64,000 bases of DNA. It comes from Parabacteroides timonensis (GTDB lineage Bacteria > Bacteroidota > Bacteroidia > Bacteroidales > Tannerellaceae). This document shows positions 25,432 through 34,169 of the stretch, in pieces. Below the pieces are notes generated by a model, which ran no database searches, was not told where the DNA came from, and worked only from the letters and a program-made list of their open reading frames with translations. Within the stretch, counting starts at the first letter, position 1. Each line of letters begins with the position of its first letter. The position numbers and the translations under genes are program-made. Location: positions 197,934 through 261,933 of the forward strand of contig NZ_LT669941.1 in the NCBI RefSeq assembly GCF_900128505.1, given 5' to 3'.

Positions 25432-25449
25432 AATCGTTTCGTTTTGAGG

Positions 25450-26079
25450 TTACCAATAGCGCTCGCTGCCGTTGCCGTACAAGGCAAGCACCCTGTCCAT
25501 GTCGTTCTTCTTTTTCGCCCGCAGGTAGCTCACCGAGATATTCTTGTTGGTGTAATAGCTCACGAGGTTGCGGTAACGCTTCATCGAGTTGTAGCACCTG
25601 TCCACCACGTCCATGCGCTCCTTGTCGGTCATCGAGAGCGTGGTGATGTTCACCACGTCTTTCATTTCCGTCAGTACGCCGTTGCTTTCCTCCAGCAGTT
25701 TGGTATAGCCGAAGGCGATGGCCGAAAGCTCTTCGGGCGTATAATTCTCATCGCGCAGCATTTTCTGGAAGCTGTTCACGTAGATGTCCGATACCTCGCC
25801 GACCATCAGGATCACTTCGCGCACCTTGCGGGCGTCTTTGACGAGGTTATTTACCTTTTTCAGTGCGTCGTAATATTTCTTACCCTGTTCGTATATCTTG
25901 ACGGTTTCCTGAAAATTGCTGACCATATTGGTCGCTGTTTTCGAGGTGTGGATGATGTTCTTCGAGGCATTGATGATGCCCTGCGCAAGATTGCCCGGAT
26001 CGCTGACAACCCATTGCGCCCGCGCCGTGCCCGCAAGGAGCAGGCACGCGCTGAAAAGTAGGATGATTCTATGTTTCAT
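25450..26079 (-). CDS. traI: Conjugative transposon protein TraI (DUF4141)
   Basis: 209 residues with a cleavable signal (MKHRIILLFSACLLLAGTARAQW). The mature part is almost all helix with a coiled-coil-like centre (VSNFQETVKIYEQGKKYYDALKKVNNLV), matching DUF4141, a VirB5/TrbJ-like periplasmic component that may form the pilus tip or adhesin. This CTnDOT TraI is not the F-plasmid relaxase of the same name. The CCACTAAATCCACA leader motif ends just before its ATG. Confidence 0.88.
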   Translation of the reverse strand: MKHRIILLFSACLLLAGTARAQWVVSDPGNLAQGIINASKNIIHTSKTATNMVSNFQETVKIYEQGKKYYDALKKVNNLVKDARKVREVILMVGEVSDIYVNSFQKMLRDENYTPEELSAIAFGYTKLLEESNGVLTEMKDVVNITTLSMTDKERMDVVDRCYNSMKRYRNLVSYYTNKNISVSYLRAKKKNDMDRVLALYGNGSERYW

Positions 26080-26083
26080 ACTC

Positions 26084-26098
26084 TTGTGGATTTAGTGG
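26084..26098 (-). promoter_or_regulatory. Leader motif before traI (last base changed)
   Basis: CCACTAAATCCACAA, then GAGT and the traI ATG; the preceding ACAAA matches the traN copy. One mismatch to the 15-mer. Confidence 0.7.
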
Positions 26099-26103
26099 TT
26101 TGT

Positions 26104-26469
26104 TTACTGCTTCTCGCTGGCACGGGTATAGTCGCCGTGCGGCGAGAAGGTCAGCACGTCCGCCGCCTCGTTGTAGGCGATGTCGATGCGGTAGCCCGTG
26201 TTGATAAAGAGGTTGCCGTTCTCCTCGCGCAGCAGGTAGGTCGCGGGCTTCAAACGGCGCGAGAGGCCGCTGCGTTTGAATACCGTAACTTTGTAGGCAT
26301 CGCCCTCGCGGAAAATCAGCACGTCGGGTTTCCCTGCGACGCTTACCCAATTGCCGCACAACTTGCGGCAGTCCGTTTCCTTGACTTCGGTGCAGGCTTG
26401 CAGCATCAGAGCCGCCACGCCCACCAGATAGCTGCTCAACGTGAGCAGCCGTTCTTTGCTTATACTCAT
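26104..26469 (-). CDS. Conjugative transposon lipoprotein (DUF3876, TraH-like)
   Basis: 121 residues with a lipobox (ALMLQAC) at ~26. The mature domain is a small beta sheet (LCGNWVSVAGKPDVLIFREGDAYKV, TYLLREENGNLFINTGYRIDIAY) typical of DUF3876. In CTnDOT the gene between traG and traI is traH, so this is the positional equivalent. Its function is unknown; it is probably an inner- or outer-membrane-anchored accessory of the channel. Confidence 0.78.
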   Translation of the reverse strand: MSISKERLLTLSSYLVGVAALMLQACTEVKETDCRKLCGNWVSVAGKPDVLIFREGDAYKVTVFKRSGLSRRLKPATYLLREENGNLFINTGYRIDIAYNEAADVLTFSPHGDYTRASEKQ

Positions 26470-26491
26470 AACTTTCTTGTTTTAATGATGA

Positions 26492-28993
26492 TTACTGTTT
26501 GTTTCTGCGACGCTCGGCCAACTGCCGGATCGCCGCCTCGATGTCCCCGCCCAGCTTCTCGGCCAGCGCGTAAACCTCCATCTTTTCGGTTTCCTCCGTC
26601 GTGAACGCCAGATATTCCTCGGCACTCACCTCCGTAGCGTACACCGCCGACTGCGTACCGCCCAGCCCGATCCACACCTCTTTATAGAGCCGCGAGGGGT
26701 GGTTGGCCATGTTGATCGAAAGGATTTGCCCCTTTTCCTTGTCGGTCAGTCCCAAAAGCGCCTGTATCGCGTCGAACTTGTTGATATACTTGCGCTGGTC
26801 GAGCAGGATTTTGCAATCCGAGTTGTTGATGATACTTTCCTTGACAATCGGCGAGGCGATGATGTCGTCCACCTCCTGCGTAACCACGACGGCCTCGCCG
26901 TAGAACTTGCGGACGGTCTTGTACAAATATTTTATGTAGGAGGCCATATTCGCCGAGGCGATGGCCTTCCATGCCTCCTCGATCAATATCATCTTGCGGA
27001 TGCCTTTAAGCCTGCGCATCTTATTGATGAACAGCTCCATAATGATAATCGTCGTTACCGGAAAGAGGATGGGATGATCCTTAATGGCGTCGATCTCGAA
27101 GACGATGAACCGCTTTTGCAGCAGGTCTAACTGCTTGTTGCTGTTCAGCAGGTAGTCGTACTCCCCGCCCCGGTAGTACGGCTCCAGCACATTGAGGAAA
27201 TTGGCGAGGTCGAAGTCCTTTTCGCGCACCTTTTTCTCCTCCAGCACGGTGCGGTAGTCGCTCCTGACAAATTCGTAAAAGGTGTTGAACGACGGCTCGA
27301 CGTCCGCCTCCCGCTTGATGCGCTCGATGTAGAGCGCCACAGCATTCGAGAGGGCGACTTCCTCGGAGCGCGTGGCAGGCTCGGTGTCCTTTTTCCACAG
27401 CGTGAGCAGCAGCGTTTTGATACTCTCGCGTTTCTCGATGTCGAAGACCTTATCGTCGGTGTAGAACGGATTGAACGCGATGGGGCTTTCGTCCGTATAG
27501 GTGAAATAAATCCCGTCCTCGCCTCCGGTCTTGCGGCGGATCATCTCGCACAAACCCTGATAGGAGTTTCCCGTGTCGATCAGTACGACGTGCGTTCCCT
27601 GCTCGTAGTATTGCCTTACCATGTGGTTCGTGAAAAAAGACTTTCCCGAACCGCTCGGCCCCAAGATGAACTTGTTGCGGTTGGTTATCACGCCTTTTTT
27701 CATCGGCAGGTCGCTGATGTCCAGATGCAGCGGTTTGCCCGTGAGCCTATCGACCATCTTGATGCCGAACGGCGAGAGCGAGGAGCGGTAGTTCGTTTCC
27801 TCGGTAAAGAGGCAGACCGCCTGCTCGATGAACGTGTAGAAGCTCTCCTCGGCGGGGAAGTCGCCCGCGCCGCCCGGTATGGCCGCCCAGAACAGCGTCG
27901 GGCAGTCCACAGTGTTGTGGCGCGGGGTACATTCCATCGCCGCGAGCTGGCTGCCCGTGTCGTTCTTGATATGCTTCAGCTCCTCGCGGTCGTCTGACCA
28001 CGCCATGACGTTGAAATGGGCACGCACGGAGGTTAGGCCGAGGCTGTGCGCTTCGTTCAGGTACTCGTCGATCCACTCCTTGTTGATTTGGTTGGAACGC
28101 GAGTAGCGCGAAAGCGACTGCATATTGCGGGCGCTTTTCTCGAAACGCTGCAAATTATCCTCGCTGTTGTCGATTAGCAAATACTGATTGTAAATATGGT
28201 TACAGGGCAGCAGCAGGCCGACGGGCGAGGCGAACGACAGGCGGCAGTCGCTCCGGTCGGTGGAGAGCTTCTCGTAGCGGGTGTCCGTCGCCACGCCCGA
28301 CGGCAGGTCTTCCGCGTCGGAAAGCGTGTGCAGGCACAGGATGTTGTCGCCGATGCGCATCTCCTCCGCCGAGAGGGAGATGTCCTGCAAGCAGGCGGTG
28401 TTCTCCAATGAAAGAGAAAAGTATTTCTCAACCAATCCCGCACTCGTGGCCGTGCCGGTAATCTCGTCGGAGGTAAGGCGGCGCAGGCGGATGAAGCCGC
28501 AGTCGTTCATAATGCGCTCGAACTGCTCCGTCGCCTCGATGAACTTGGCCGCAGCGTCCTTGTCGCGGATCTCCTTCGGAATGATGTGCCCACGGCACAA
28601 GGTGCTGAAATTGCTCTGCTGGCGGCTCCGCTCTTTGGTGGTTTTCGTCAGGTACAGGTAGCACGAGTGGTTCAGATACGGGCGCTCGTTGAAATGCCGC
28701 TCGAACGAACGCGACAGGAAACTCATGTCGTCCTTTTGCAGCTCCGGGCGGTACTGCTCGCGCACGAACCAATCCTGCTTGTGGACGATGCTGTAATCGG
28801 GCAAGACCTTGATGGCCTTGCACCATGCCGAATGGATGGCCTCGTACTCGGCGGAGGTTACGGTGTACAGCTCCGGCAATTCGACCTCGAAGGCCACTGT
28901 GATGTCTGCATCTTTCGAGAGGATGCAGCCGTGTTCGACGGCCAGCAGCGGAAATTTCGATTCGAGCGTCGATGCTTTAAGTATGTTTCTCAT
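26492..28993 (-). CDS. traG: TraG, VirB4-type conjugation ATPase
   Basis: 833 residues, the normal length. The N-terminal half (~1-420) is the VirB4-type CagE/TrbE region. The ATPase half has Walker A ILGPSGSGKSFFTNHM at ~451, a GNSYQGL segment, Walker B RKMILIEEAWKAIA at ~665 and the QEVDDI arginine-finger region. It powers assembly of the type IV secretion channel. It overlaps traF by 17 bases. In this system TraG is the VirB4-like ATPase, not the coupling protein. Confidence 0.93.
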   Translation of the reverse strand: MRNILKASTLESKFPLLAVEHGCILSKDADITVAFEVELPELYTVTSAEYEAIHSAWCKAIKVLPDYSIVHKQDWFVREQYRPELQKDDMSFLSRSFERHFNERPYLNHSCYLYLTKTTKERSRQQSNFSTLCRGHIIPKEIRDKDAAAKFIEATEQFERIMNDCGFIRLRRLTSDEITGTATSAGLVEKYFSLSLENTACLQDISLSAEEMRIGDNILCLHTLSDAEDLPSGVATDTRYEKLSTDRSDCRLSFASPVGLLLPCNHIYNQYLLIDNSEDNLQRFEKSARNMQSLSRYSRSNQINKEWIDEYLNEAHSLGLTSVRAHFNVMAWSDDREELKHIKNDTGSQLAAMECTPRHNTVDCPTLFWAAIPGGAGDFPAEESFYTFIEQAVCLFTEETNYRSSLSPFGIKMVDRLTGKPLHLDISDLPMKKGVITNRNKFILGPSGSGKSFFTNHMVRQYYEQGTHVVLIDTGNSYQGLCEMIRRKTGGEDGIYFTYTDESPIAFNPFYTDDKVFDIEKRESIKTLLLTLWKKDTEPATRSEEVALSNAVALYIERIKREADVEPSFNTFYEFVRSDYRTVLEEKKVREKDFDLANFLNVLEPYYRGGEYDYLLNSNKQLDLLQKRFIVFEIDAIKDHPILFPVTTIIIMELFINKMRRLKGIRKMILIEEAWKAIASANMASYIKYLYKTVRKFYGEAVVVTQEVDDIIASPIVKESIINNSDCKILLDQRKYINKFDAIQALLGLTDKEKGQILSINMANHPSRLYKEVWIGLGGTQSAVYATEVSAEEYLAFTTEETEKMEVYALAEKLGGDIEAAIRQLAERRRNKQ

Positions 28994-29315
28994 TCTTCTC
29001 TTTTTTACGGGTAAATAATCGGGCGATGCGGCGACGGTTGATCAGGTAGCGCGGGTGGCTGCGCACGGCTCCCAGCTTCATCAGTCCGTGTTCCCCGTAC
29101 CGGGCGTTCAGGGCGAATGTCTGCCAGACCAGAACGGACGCAGAAATCACCCCGAAGCCGATACAGAACCATTGGTTGATACCAACCATGTACATGATGA
29201 CGAAGAGGACGAACAGCACGAGCAACCCTCCTGCGAAGATGAAAAGGTATTGTGCCTTTAATCCCTTGAACTCAACCGAGCGGCCGATCCCCTTGTTGAT
29301 AGGGTACTCTGCCAT
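28977..29315 (-). CDS. traF: Conjugative transposon protein TraF (DUF4133)
   Basis: The ATG at 29315 gives 112 residues (MAEYPINKGIGRSVEFKGLKA), the standard start of DUF4133/TraF. Two membrane segments form a hairpin (YLFIFAGGLLVLFVLFVIMY and FCIGFGVISASVLVWQTF), followed by a basic tail (HPRYLINRRRIARLFTRKKE). It is related to the VirB3/TrbD class of inner-membrane partner of the VirB4 ATPase, consistent with the overlap with traG. Eleven bases separate it from traE exon 2. Confidence 0.87.
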   Translation of the reverse strand: MAEYPINKGIGRSVEFKGLKAQYLFIFAGGLLVLFVLFVIMYMVGINQWFCIGFGVISASVLVWQTFALNARYGEHGLMKLGAVRSHPRYLINRRRIARLFTRKKEKNEKHT

Positions 29316-29326
29316 AACTCGCCGTA

Positions 29327-29497
29327 TTACAGGAAGAATGAACGGAGGATAGTCGCGGCCACGATAAGGAAGATACACGCTCCGAACCACGAAGCGGCGG
29401 TTTTCGACGTGTCCGGATCGCCCGACGAAAACTTCCCGTACACCTTGACGCCCCCGATCAGACCGACCACCGCGCCGATGGCGTAGATCAATTTTGT
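29327..29497 (-). CDS. traE: TraE (DUF4134), exon 2 after group II intron
   Basis: Encodes residues 44-99 of TraE: TKLIYAIGAVVGLIGGVKVY, then KTAASWFGACIFLIVAATIL and a RSFFL end, which are the two membrane helices of this VirB2/TrbC-like pilin family. The frame is in phase 0 with exon 1 (31982-32110); the joined product reads ...SYFDPA + TKLIYAIG..., the usual TraE sequence. A frame reading back into the intron to 29617 exists but its N-terminal part is intron sequence, not TraE. Confidence 0.88.
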   Translation of the reverse strand, partial: TKLIYAIGAVVGLIGGVKVYGKFSSGDPDTSKTAASWFGACIFLIVAATILRSFFL

Positions 29498-29538
29498 GTC
29501 GAGTAGGTCAGCCCCATTGCTGGGGCTTTCCCCTCTAA

Positions 29539-29572
29539 GAACCGTGCATGAGAGTTTCCCCTCACACGGCTC
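29539..29572 (-). ncRNA. Group II intron domain V
   Basis: 34-nt catalytic hairpin: GAGCCGTGTGAGGGG, GAAA loop, CTCTCATGCACGGTTC. Matches the domain V form with an internal bulge; directly followed by domain VI and the intron end. Confidence 0.9.
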
Positions 29573-29613
29573 AAGCAACGCATTACCATTCTTACTGAAG
29601 GAATAGTTCTGCC

Positions 29614-31314
29614 TCATTTCCTACTAATTTTATTAGGGTTAAACTTCTTGTTCTTGCATGAACTGTGTATGAGAATCTTGAACGGTTTGCCGTTGACAGT
29701 CTCCTTGATAGTCGTCCATCTTCGTTCATCGTCAATAATCTCTCCACAGATTGGGCAACGCATTTCTTGGTGAATCCAAATCATACGCAGCAGGTCATCA
29801 ATCTCACGTAGTTGGTTCTCCGTGTTCTTTGACTTGCGCCGTGCATAGTAAGGAGCATCGGCAGGGTCGTATGGATTAGTATTGGTTCTGACACGCACGT
29901 ACTTCAATATGGGAGTGTCCGCCAGCCTTTTAAGACTTAAAGTCGTTTCCTTACCCGACTTCTTGTTCTTGGTTATAGTGGCGAAGCACCATTCACGTCC
30001 ATGCAATTGTTTGAAATACCTGTCTTTAATCCAATGTTTGCCCTTTTTCGGATGCCTGCGTCTTGCCCATTGCCAAAGCGTCTTGTACACCTCGTAGTCC
30101 ACACGTGAGAATGCTTTCGATGATGCCCCGTAACGGTAATAGTTTGCCCATCCGGGAATCATGTGGTTAAGCATCCTTATAAGTGAGGAAGCCTTTGCCG
30201 ACTTGTTGCTCTTGATTTTCGTACGAACCTTGTCACAGAAATTCTTCATCGCGTCCTTTGACGGCTTAGTCAGAAGTTTTCCGTTTGACTTGTATTCCCT
30301 GATGTTGAAGCCGAGGAAATCAAAGCCCTCACTGATATGAGTAATCCTTGTCTTTTCTTCCGACAACATCAGTCCACGTTCTGCCATAAACTGCCGTATA
30401 AGGGGCAGGATAACATCCTCAATTGTTTCCTTATCCTTTGCAGTGACAATAAAGTCATCAGCATAGCGCACGAGATTGATTTTGGGCTTAATCCATTTAC
30501 GTCCGTCTGCGGTAGGTTGCCAATAGGGTTTCACCGCCTTTTGGACAAGGGATTGTAGCCCGTCAAGAGTCATGTTGGCAAGGGTTGGGGAGATTATGCC
30601 TCCTTGTGGAGTTCCCTCCTCGGTCGGAAAAAGACTTCCATTGAATACATAACCACTTTTGAGCCATTTTCTCAGCACCCCCTTATCCATAGGGATATTG
30701 TTAAGAAGCCATTCATGGCTGATGTGGTCGAAGCATCCTTTGATGTCTCCCTCCAAAATCCATTTGGGGGCAACATCCCTTGAAAGGACATTGTGACACT
30801 GGGCTATTGCATCTTGGCAGCTGCGATATTTACGGAAGCCGTAGGAGTGTTGGTCGCCTGTCGTTTCCGCAATAGGGTCGAGAGCCATCAGATAGAGAGC
30901 CTGCATCGCACGGTCTTTCATCGTAGGGATTCCCAAGGGGCGTTTCTTCCCGTTCTTCTTCGGTATTTCCACACGGCGCAGGGGCATCGGTTGATAGCCA
31001 CGGCGTTTGAGTGTGTCAATAGCTTTGACTTTTGCCGCATCGGACGACCACCTTACATGGTCAACTCCTGCGGTGTCTTTACCCTTATTAGTAGTAACCC
31101 GGACTACGGCAAGATAGCGACCGTAGAACGAGTGGGTCAACAGCCATTGCAAGGACTTGACCTTGCCGTGTCTGCCTTCCCTTTGAGCCTTTACAATACG
31201 TGCTTGCAGCTTCCGAACATACTCCTCTGCCTTGTGTCGGTCAATGCTTTTCCAACGTTCGGTATCAGAGAGGACCATATTTTCAGGCGCACACTTTTCT
31301 TTCGATTTGTTCAT
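29614..31314 (-). CDS. ltrA: Group II intron reverse transcriptase/maturase
   Basis: The ATG at 31314 follows AAAGGAAAG and gives 566 residues (MNKSKEKCAPENMVLSD); an upstream in-frame ATG lies within ribozyme sequence. The RT domain has RPLGIPTMKDRAMQAL, GDIKGCFD, TPQGGIISP and the catalytic YADD at ~286. Maturase domain X follows (GWANYYRYGASSKAFS, ~390). The C-terminus has CPICGEI ... HSSC (~520-555), a relic of an HNH endonuclease in which the central histidine/asparagine part is not recognisable. The protein helps splicing and retrohoming. It is the only gene in the intron. Confidence 0.93.
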   Translation of the reverse strand: MNKSKEKCAPENMVLSDTERWKSIDRHKAEEYVRKLQARIVKAQREGRHGKVKSLQWLLTHSFYGRYLAVVRVTTNKGKDTAGVDHVRWSSDAAKVKAIDTLKRRGYQPMPLRRVEIPKKNGKKRPLGIPTMKDRAMQALYLMALDPIAETTGDQHSYGFRKYRSCQDAIAQCHNVLSRDVAPKWILEGDIKGCFDHISHEWLLNNIPMDKGVLRKWLKSGYVFNGSLFPTEEGTPQGGIISPTLANMTLDGLQSLVQKAVKPYWQPTADGRKWIKPKINLVRYADDFIVTAKDKETIEDVILPLIRQFMAERGLMLSEEKTRITHISEGFDFLGFNIREYKSNGKLLTKPSKDAMKNFCDKVRTKIKSNKSAKASSLIRMLNHMIPGWANYYRYGASSKAFSRVDYEVYKTLWQWARRRHPKKGKHWIKDRYFKQLHGREWCFATITKNKKSGKETTLSLKRLADTPILKYVRVRTNTNPYDPADAPYYARRKSKNTENQLREIDDLLRMIWIHQEMRCPICGEIIDDERRWTTIKETVNGKPFKILIHSSCKNKKFNPNKISRK

Positions 31315-31981
31315 TTGCTTTCCTTTCTTTAGAAGTTCTATAAGTTTATTGTAAAGAGTTACCTTGTGGAAGTGGGCACACTTTCGTGTCGGATGATGTG
31401 GCTCCCTGCCATACATGGCAATGAGGTCAATCCGTATCCGCTCCATTACAGAGCGGCATTCGCTTTTTCCACGTTCCTATACCCGCACCCCATATAGGCT
31501 TGCCTTGCGGCTCGCTTACCTCCTCAAAGAGGGGGAGAGATACGGGCTTACCACGTTCCATGCAAGTGACGATAATGGGTTAGGTCTGTCCTATCCACCG
31601 GCAGTCATTATGTCCGTGCAACCCCACCTGGACAGGGAGTTGACCGACTGCGCACCTTTTGGTTCAAGCCTACAGCCTCGCTTTTGGAGCGAAGCCCTCA
31701 ACATCATTTGGCTTGTTCTTCGTAACGATGTTTATCGGACATTCACATTGGTTGACCATACCATCAAGTCTCGCCCCTCGGCAGAACGATGTTATCTGCC
31801 TTAACCTCCACTCACGCTTCGGTCTATTCCTTTCGGAAAGGGTACTTTGTCAGAGCAGCTTCGCACAAAGAGATTACTCGCAATGCACGTACTCTCAGAC
31901 TACTGCAAACGGAATTGCAGGTGTAATCAATGAATTAAATCATAGTCACACAATCACTTACACGGCTTTTACGTGTCACAC

Positions 31982-32110
31982 GGCCGGGTCGAAATAGCTG
32001 GTTACCATACTTGTAGCCTCGTTGATACCGCTAAGGCCGTTGCCCTGTGCAAAGGCCGAAGATGCAGCCAGAAGAAGGGCTGCCGAGAAAAGAAGATGTT
32101 TCTTATTCAT
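31982..32110 (-). CDS. traE: TraE (DUF4134), exon 1 before group II intron
   Basis: Encodes residues 1-43: a signal-like N-terminus (MNKKHLLFSAALLLAASSAF, then AQGNG) and GINEATSMVTSYFDPA, the start of DUF4134/TraE. Unspliced translation would stop at once (GTG then TGA), so unspliced mRNA gives a useless 44-residue peptide. TraE is predicted to be a VirB2-like channel subunit or pilin needed for transfer. Confidence 0.88.
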
Positions 32111-32176
32111 AAATTGTTTCGGATTGTGCCGGACGGTTGGATAGGCCGCCCGGCGGGTTGATACTGATTTTTTACT

Positions 32177-32191
32177 CTGTGGATTTAGTGG
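32177..32191 (-). promoter_or_regulatory. Leader motif CCACTAAATCCACAG upstream of traE
   Basis: Exact copy, 66 bases before the traE ATG, in the 147-bp gap after the DUF4122-like gene. Farther from the start than most copies. Confidence 0.6.
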
Positions 32192-32257
32192 TCTGCATTT
32201 TCGGGGGTGCAGCTACCCATACTCTTTTTCTTTCATTGTTCGTTACTCTTTTAATCG

Positions 32258-32956
32258 TTATACAAAATCCCGAATGTCGAAGCCTGCAAAGCCGTCCGGC
32301 ATTTCGGCTATGGTTTGGGGCTGGGCTGCCACAGCAGGCGGCGGACTTAAATAGTAGTCCATCAACCCCGAAATTTTCTCCCCGATGTCGGCGGAGCCGC
32401 TGACCAATCGGTCGAAAAGCTCCGTACCTCCAATCTGGCCGAAAACCTGTCCCGCCAGCCTGCGTTCGGCATCCGAGGCCGAGGCGTTGCCTGCGGTCTT
32501 CACCGCTTCGGCAATCTCCTCGAAGCTCGCACCCGAAGCGTATCCCTGACGGCCTGCGGCCAGCGGCATTTCCTCCTCGTCCTCCGGATAGTCGTCGTCC
32601 TCGTATTCGAGCGGAACGTCGGGAATTTCCAGATGCTCGAAAGCCTCGTCCAGCTTCTCGTCGGGAATGCGTGCCGAGGGGCTGTTTGCGGTTTCGGGGG
32701 CAAATGTAGGCGCATTTTCCATCGGTTTTTCACTTTCCGATTCCGTGGCAGCGTGTGGCGTCGGAATGGCAGTGTTTGGCGTTTTCGGCATCCGAAAGGT
32801 GCTTTTGCCTACAATGTCCATCGGCTCCTGCGGCCTTTCCGTCGGGAGCGCGGACGTACCCGACGGGGACTTTCCCGCCTCGCGTTTCTCCCAGCAGAGG
32901 TAGGCGGCCAGCCATACCCCGTAGCCGACAAGAAGGCATACTAACAGCGTTTCCAT
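32258..32956 (-). CDS. Tra-operon protein, traC/traD position (DUF4122-like)
   Basis: 232 residues. One N-terminal membrane segment (METLLVCLLVGYGVWLAAYLCW), then a long acidic, Pro/Ser-rich linker (LEIPDVPLEYEDDDYPEDEEE), and a helical C-terminal part (FEEIAEAVKTAGNASASDAERRL, VFGQIGGTELFDRLVSG). This arrangement is shared by TraD-position proteins of Bacteroidales ICEs. No function is established. A copy of the two-unit GCC-rich repeat (32745-32788) lies within its coding sequence and encodes the KTPNTAIPTPHAATES stretch. Confidence 0.65.
   Translation of the reverse strand: METLLVCLLVGYGVWLAAYLCWEKREAGKSPSGTSALPTERPQEPMDIVGKSTFRMPKTPNTAIPTPHAATESESEKPMENAPTFAPETANSPSARIPDEKLDEAFEHLEIPDVPLEYEDDDYPEDEEEMPLAAGRQGYASGASFEEIAEAVKTAGNASASDAERRLAGQVFGQIGGTELFDRLVSGSADIGEKISGLMDYYLSPPPAVAAQPQTIAEMPDGFAGFDIRDFV
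32745..32788. repeat. Two-unit GCC-rich repeat, copy A
   Basis: GTGGCAGCGTGTGGCGTC followed by GGAATGGCAGTGTTTGGCGTT, matching copies B (34475), C (58380) and, inverted, D (59216). It is the only copy inside a gene. Confidence 0.6.
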
Positions 32957-32959
32957 AGG

Positions 32960-33385
32960 TCAAAAGATAGATTGGTTATGTTCATTATACAATTCTGTTA
33001 TCTCACTCTGAAAAGAGGAGAAATGATGCGCCAGCACGTTGTCGATGTAGCTAAATAGCGACACTTCGTCCTTGCCGATTACCCGCAAAATAAGCTGTAT
33101 GCGTTCGTGATACTCTTTGCGGATATAAACTGTCTTGCCCATCCTTGCAGGTATAGTCGCTTCTTTGAGAAAGAGCGCCCCGTAATCCTGCTCTTTACTT
33201 CTGTTTTTTCGGCGGCGAGGCTCCTCCCGCTGCTCTTCCGGCGGCATGGGTTCGGGAACTGCCGTTTCCGCGTCGGTCGAGCTTTCCGTCGCCCGTGCTG
33301 CGGGCGGGATTGTCAGGTCGTCCTGCCGGAACGAGTTGATGATGAAATTCTCATCTATCCCTTCGATATTCGTTTTTTTCGCCAT
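32960..33385 (-). CDS. TraB-type protein (DUF3408)
   Basis: 141 residues. Acidic, proline-rich N-terminal half and a C-terminal domain with KTVYIRKEYHERIQLILRVIGKDEVSLFSYIDNVLAHHF, which is the DUF3408 pattern and looks like a ribbon-helix-helix-type fold (strand KTVYI, then two helices). It follows the ParA gene by four bases. A role in DNA binding or partition with TraA is plausible: ParA plus a small RHH protein is the usual partition layout. Confidence 0.72.
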   Translation of the reverse strand: MAKKTNIEGIDENFIINSFRQDDLTIPPAARATESSTDAETAVPEPMPPEEQREEPRRRKNRSKEQDYGALFLKEATIPARMGKTVYIRKEYHERIQLILRVIGKDEVSLFSYIDNVLAHHFSSFQSEITELYNEHNQSIF

Positions 33386-33389
33386 GTTC

Positions 33390-34145
33390 CTATCGCTTTA
33401 TGATTTTCAGAATTTCATCGACAAGCGCATTGAGGTTACTGCCCCGCACGAGAGTTTTATCCGCCGGAAAGAGCGTCGAGCGGAATACCGCCTTGCGTTC
33501 CGTGGCGGCCTCCTTGCGAAACCGCTTGCTGTCCGGCAGGTAAGTTTGCAGGATCGGAAGTGCCAGCTCCGCACAGATTTTCTCGTAGGCAGCGTAAAGC
33601 TCCGTTTTCTCCCGTCCGTCCACCATGTTCCACACCAGATACAACCCTTTGATATTGGTTTTCCCCGTGCTTATCATGTGTTCGTTGATAACGGCGGCGA
33701 ACTGCATGGAGCTTGTCATAACAACACGGTCAGCAGCGATGGGACAGAAGATATAGTCCATCGAGGCGATGGTCTTTACCACACTCGGATTGTTGATCGT
33801 TCCCGGCAGGTCGAAAAAAACGAAATCCAGAGGCGCTCCCGAATCGGTAAGCCGTGCTGCGGCATCCGGTGCATCGTCCGGTTTGCTGCACAGCACCGGA
33901 TAGGCTTTCTTGTCGAGACGCTTGAATTGCTCGTAGGCCAGCGCTTTGTAATGGTCGTCTTTCATCGTCATATCCATATCGCGCTTACGCATATCGTGGA
34001 TGCTGTACTGCGGAAAGTCGCAATCGACAACTGCCACGTTGTAACCTTTGACATAGTGCAGGTAGCTTGCGACCAGCACCGTGAGCGTTGTTTTTCCGGC
34101 TCCTCCTTTCTGCGTGGAGAAAGCTACATAAATTGGTTCGTTCAT
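33390..34145 (-). CDS. ParA-family ATPase (TraA position)
   Basis: The ATG at 34145 gives 251 residues (MNEPIYVAFSTQKGGAGKTT); ATGs at 34157 and 34193 are alternatives. The deviant Walker A motif KGGAGKTT is at residues 13-20, then VVDCDFPQ (Walker A') and FVFFDLPGTINNPSV (Walker B), as in MinD/ParA proteins. It is the first gene of the tra operon (traA). It may position the ICE circle or the transfer machinery. Five ACRTTGGTT repeats lie directly upstream (34170-34422), possibly its partition or operator site. Confidence 0.82.
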   Translation of the reverse strand: MNEPIYVAFSTQKGGAGKTTLTVLVASYLHYVKGYNVAVVDCDFPQYSIHDMRKRDMDMTMKDDHYKALAYEQFKRLDKKAYPVLCSKPDDAPDAAARLTDSGAPLDFVFFDLPGTINNPSVVKTIASMDYIFCPIAADRVVMTSSMQFAAVINEHMISTGKTNIKGLYLVWNMVDGREKTELYAAYEKICAELALPILQTYLPDSKRFRKEAATERKAVFRSTLFPADKTLVRGSNLNALVDEILKIIKR

Positions 34146-34169
34146 ACTGACATACATTTTAATCGTTAT

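Larger units (their letters stand above)
29498..31981 (-). mobile_element. Group II intron inserted in traE
   Basis: 2,484 bp. The 5' end reads GTGTGACACG right after the exon 1 codon GCC; the 3' end reads CTGACCTACTCGAC (AY end) before the exon 2 codon ACA. Domain V is recognisable at 29539-29572 and the intron-encoded protein occupies domain IV. The splice phase is 0, so splicing restores a 99-residue TraE exactly. The 535 bp between the ORF and the 5' end carry the ribozyme domains I-III. The intron is less GC-rich than the surrounding tra genes, indicating recent arrival. Confidence 0.93.

Noticed and set aside
29327..29617. 96-aa frame as a complete TraE
   Set aside because: The first ~40 residues are intron domain V/VI sequence read as protein; real TraE begins at 32110.
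29614..31446. 610-aa start for the intron RT
   Set aside because: The first 44 codons lie in ribozyme sequence; a ribosome site precedes the ATG at 31314.
31415..31981. Frames inside the 5' part of the group II intron
   Set aside because: This stretch is ribozyme domains I-III; the short frames are by-products of structured RNA.
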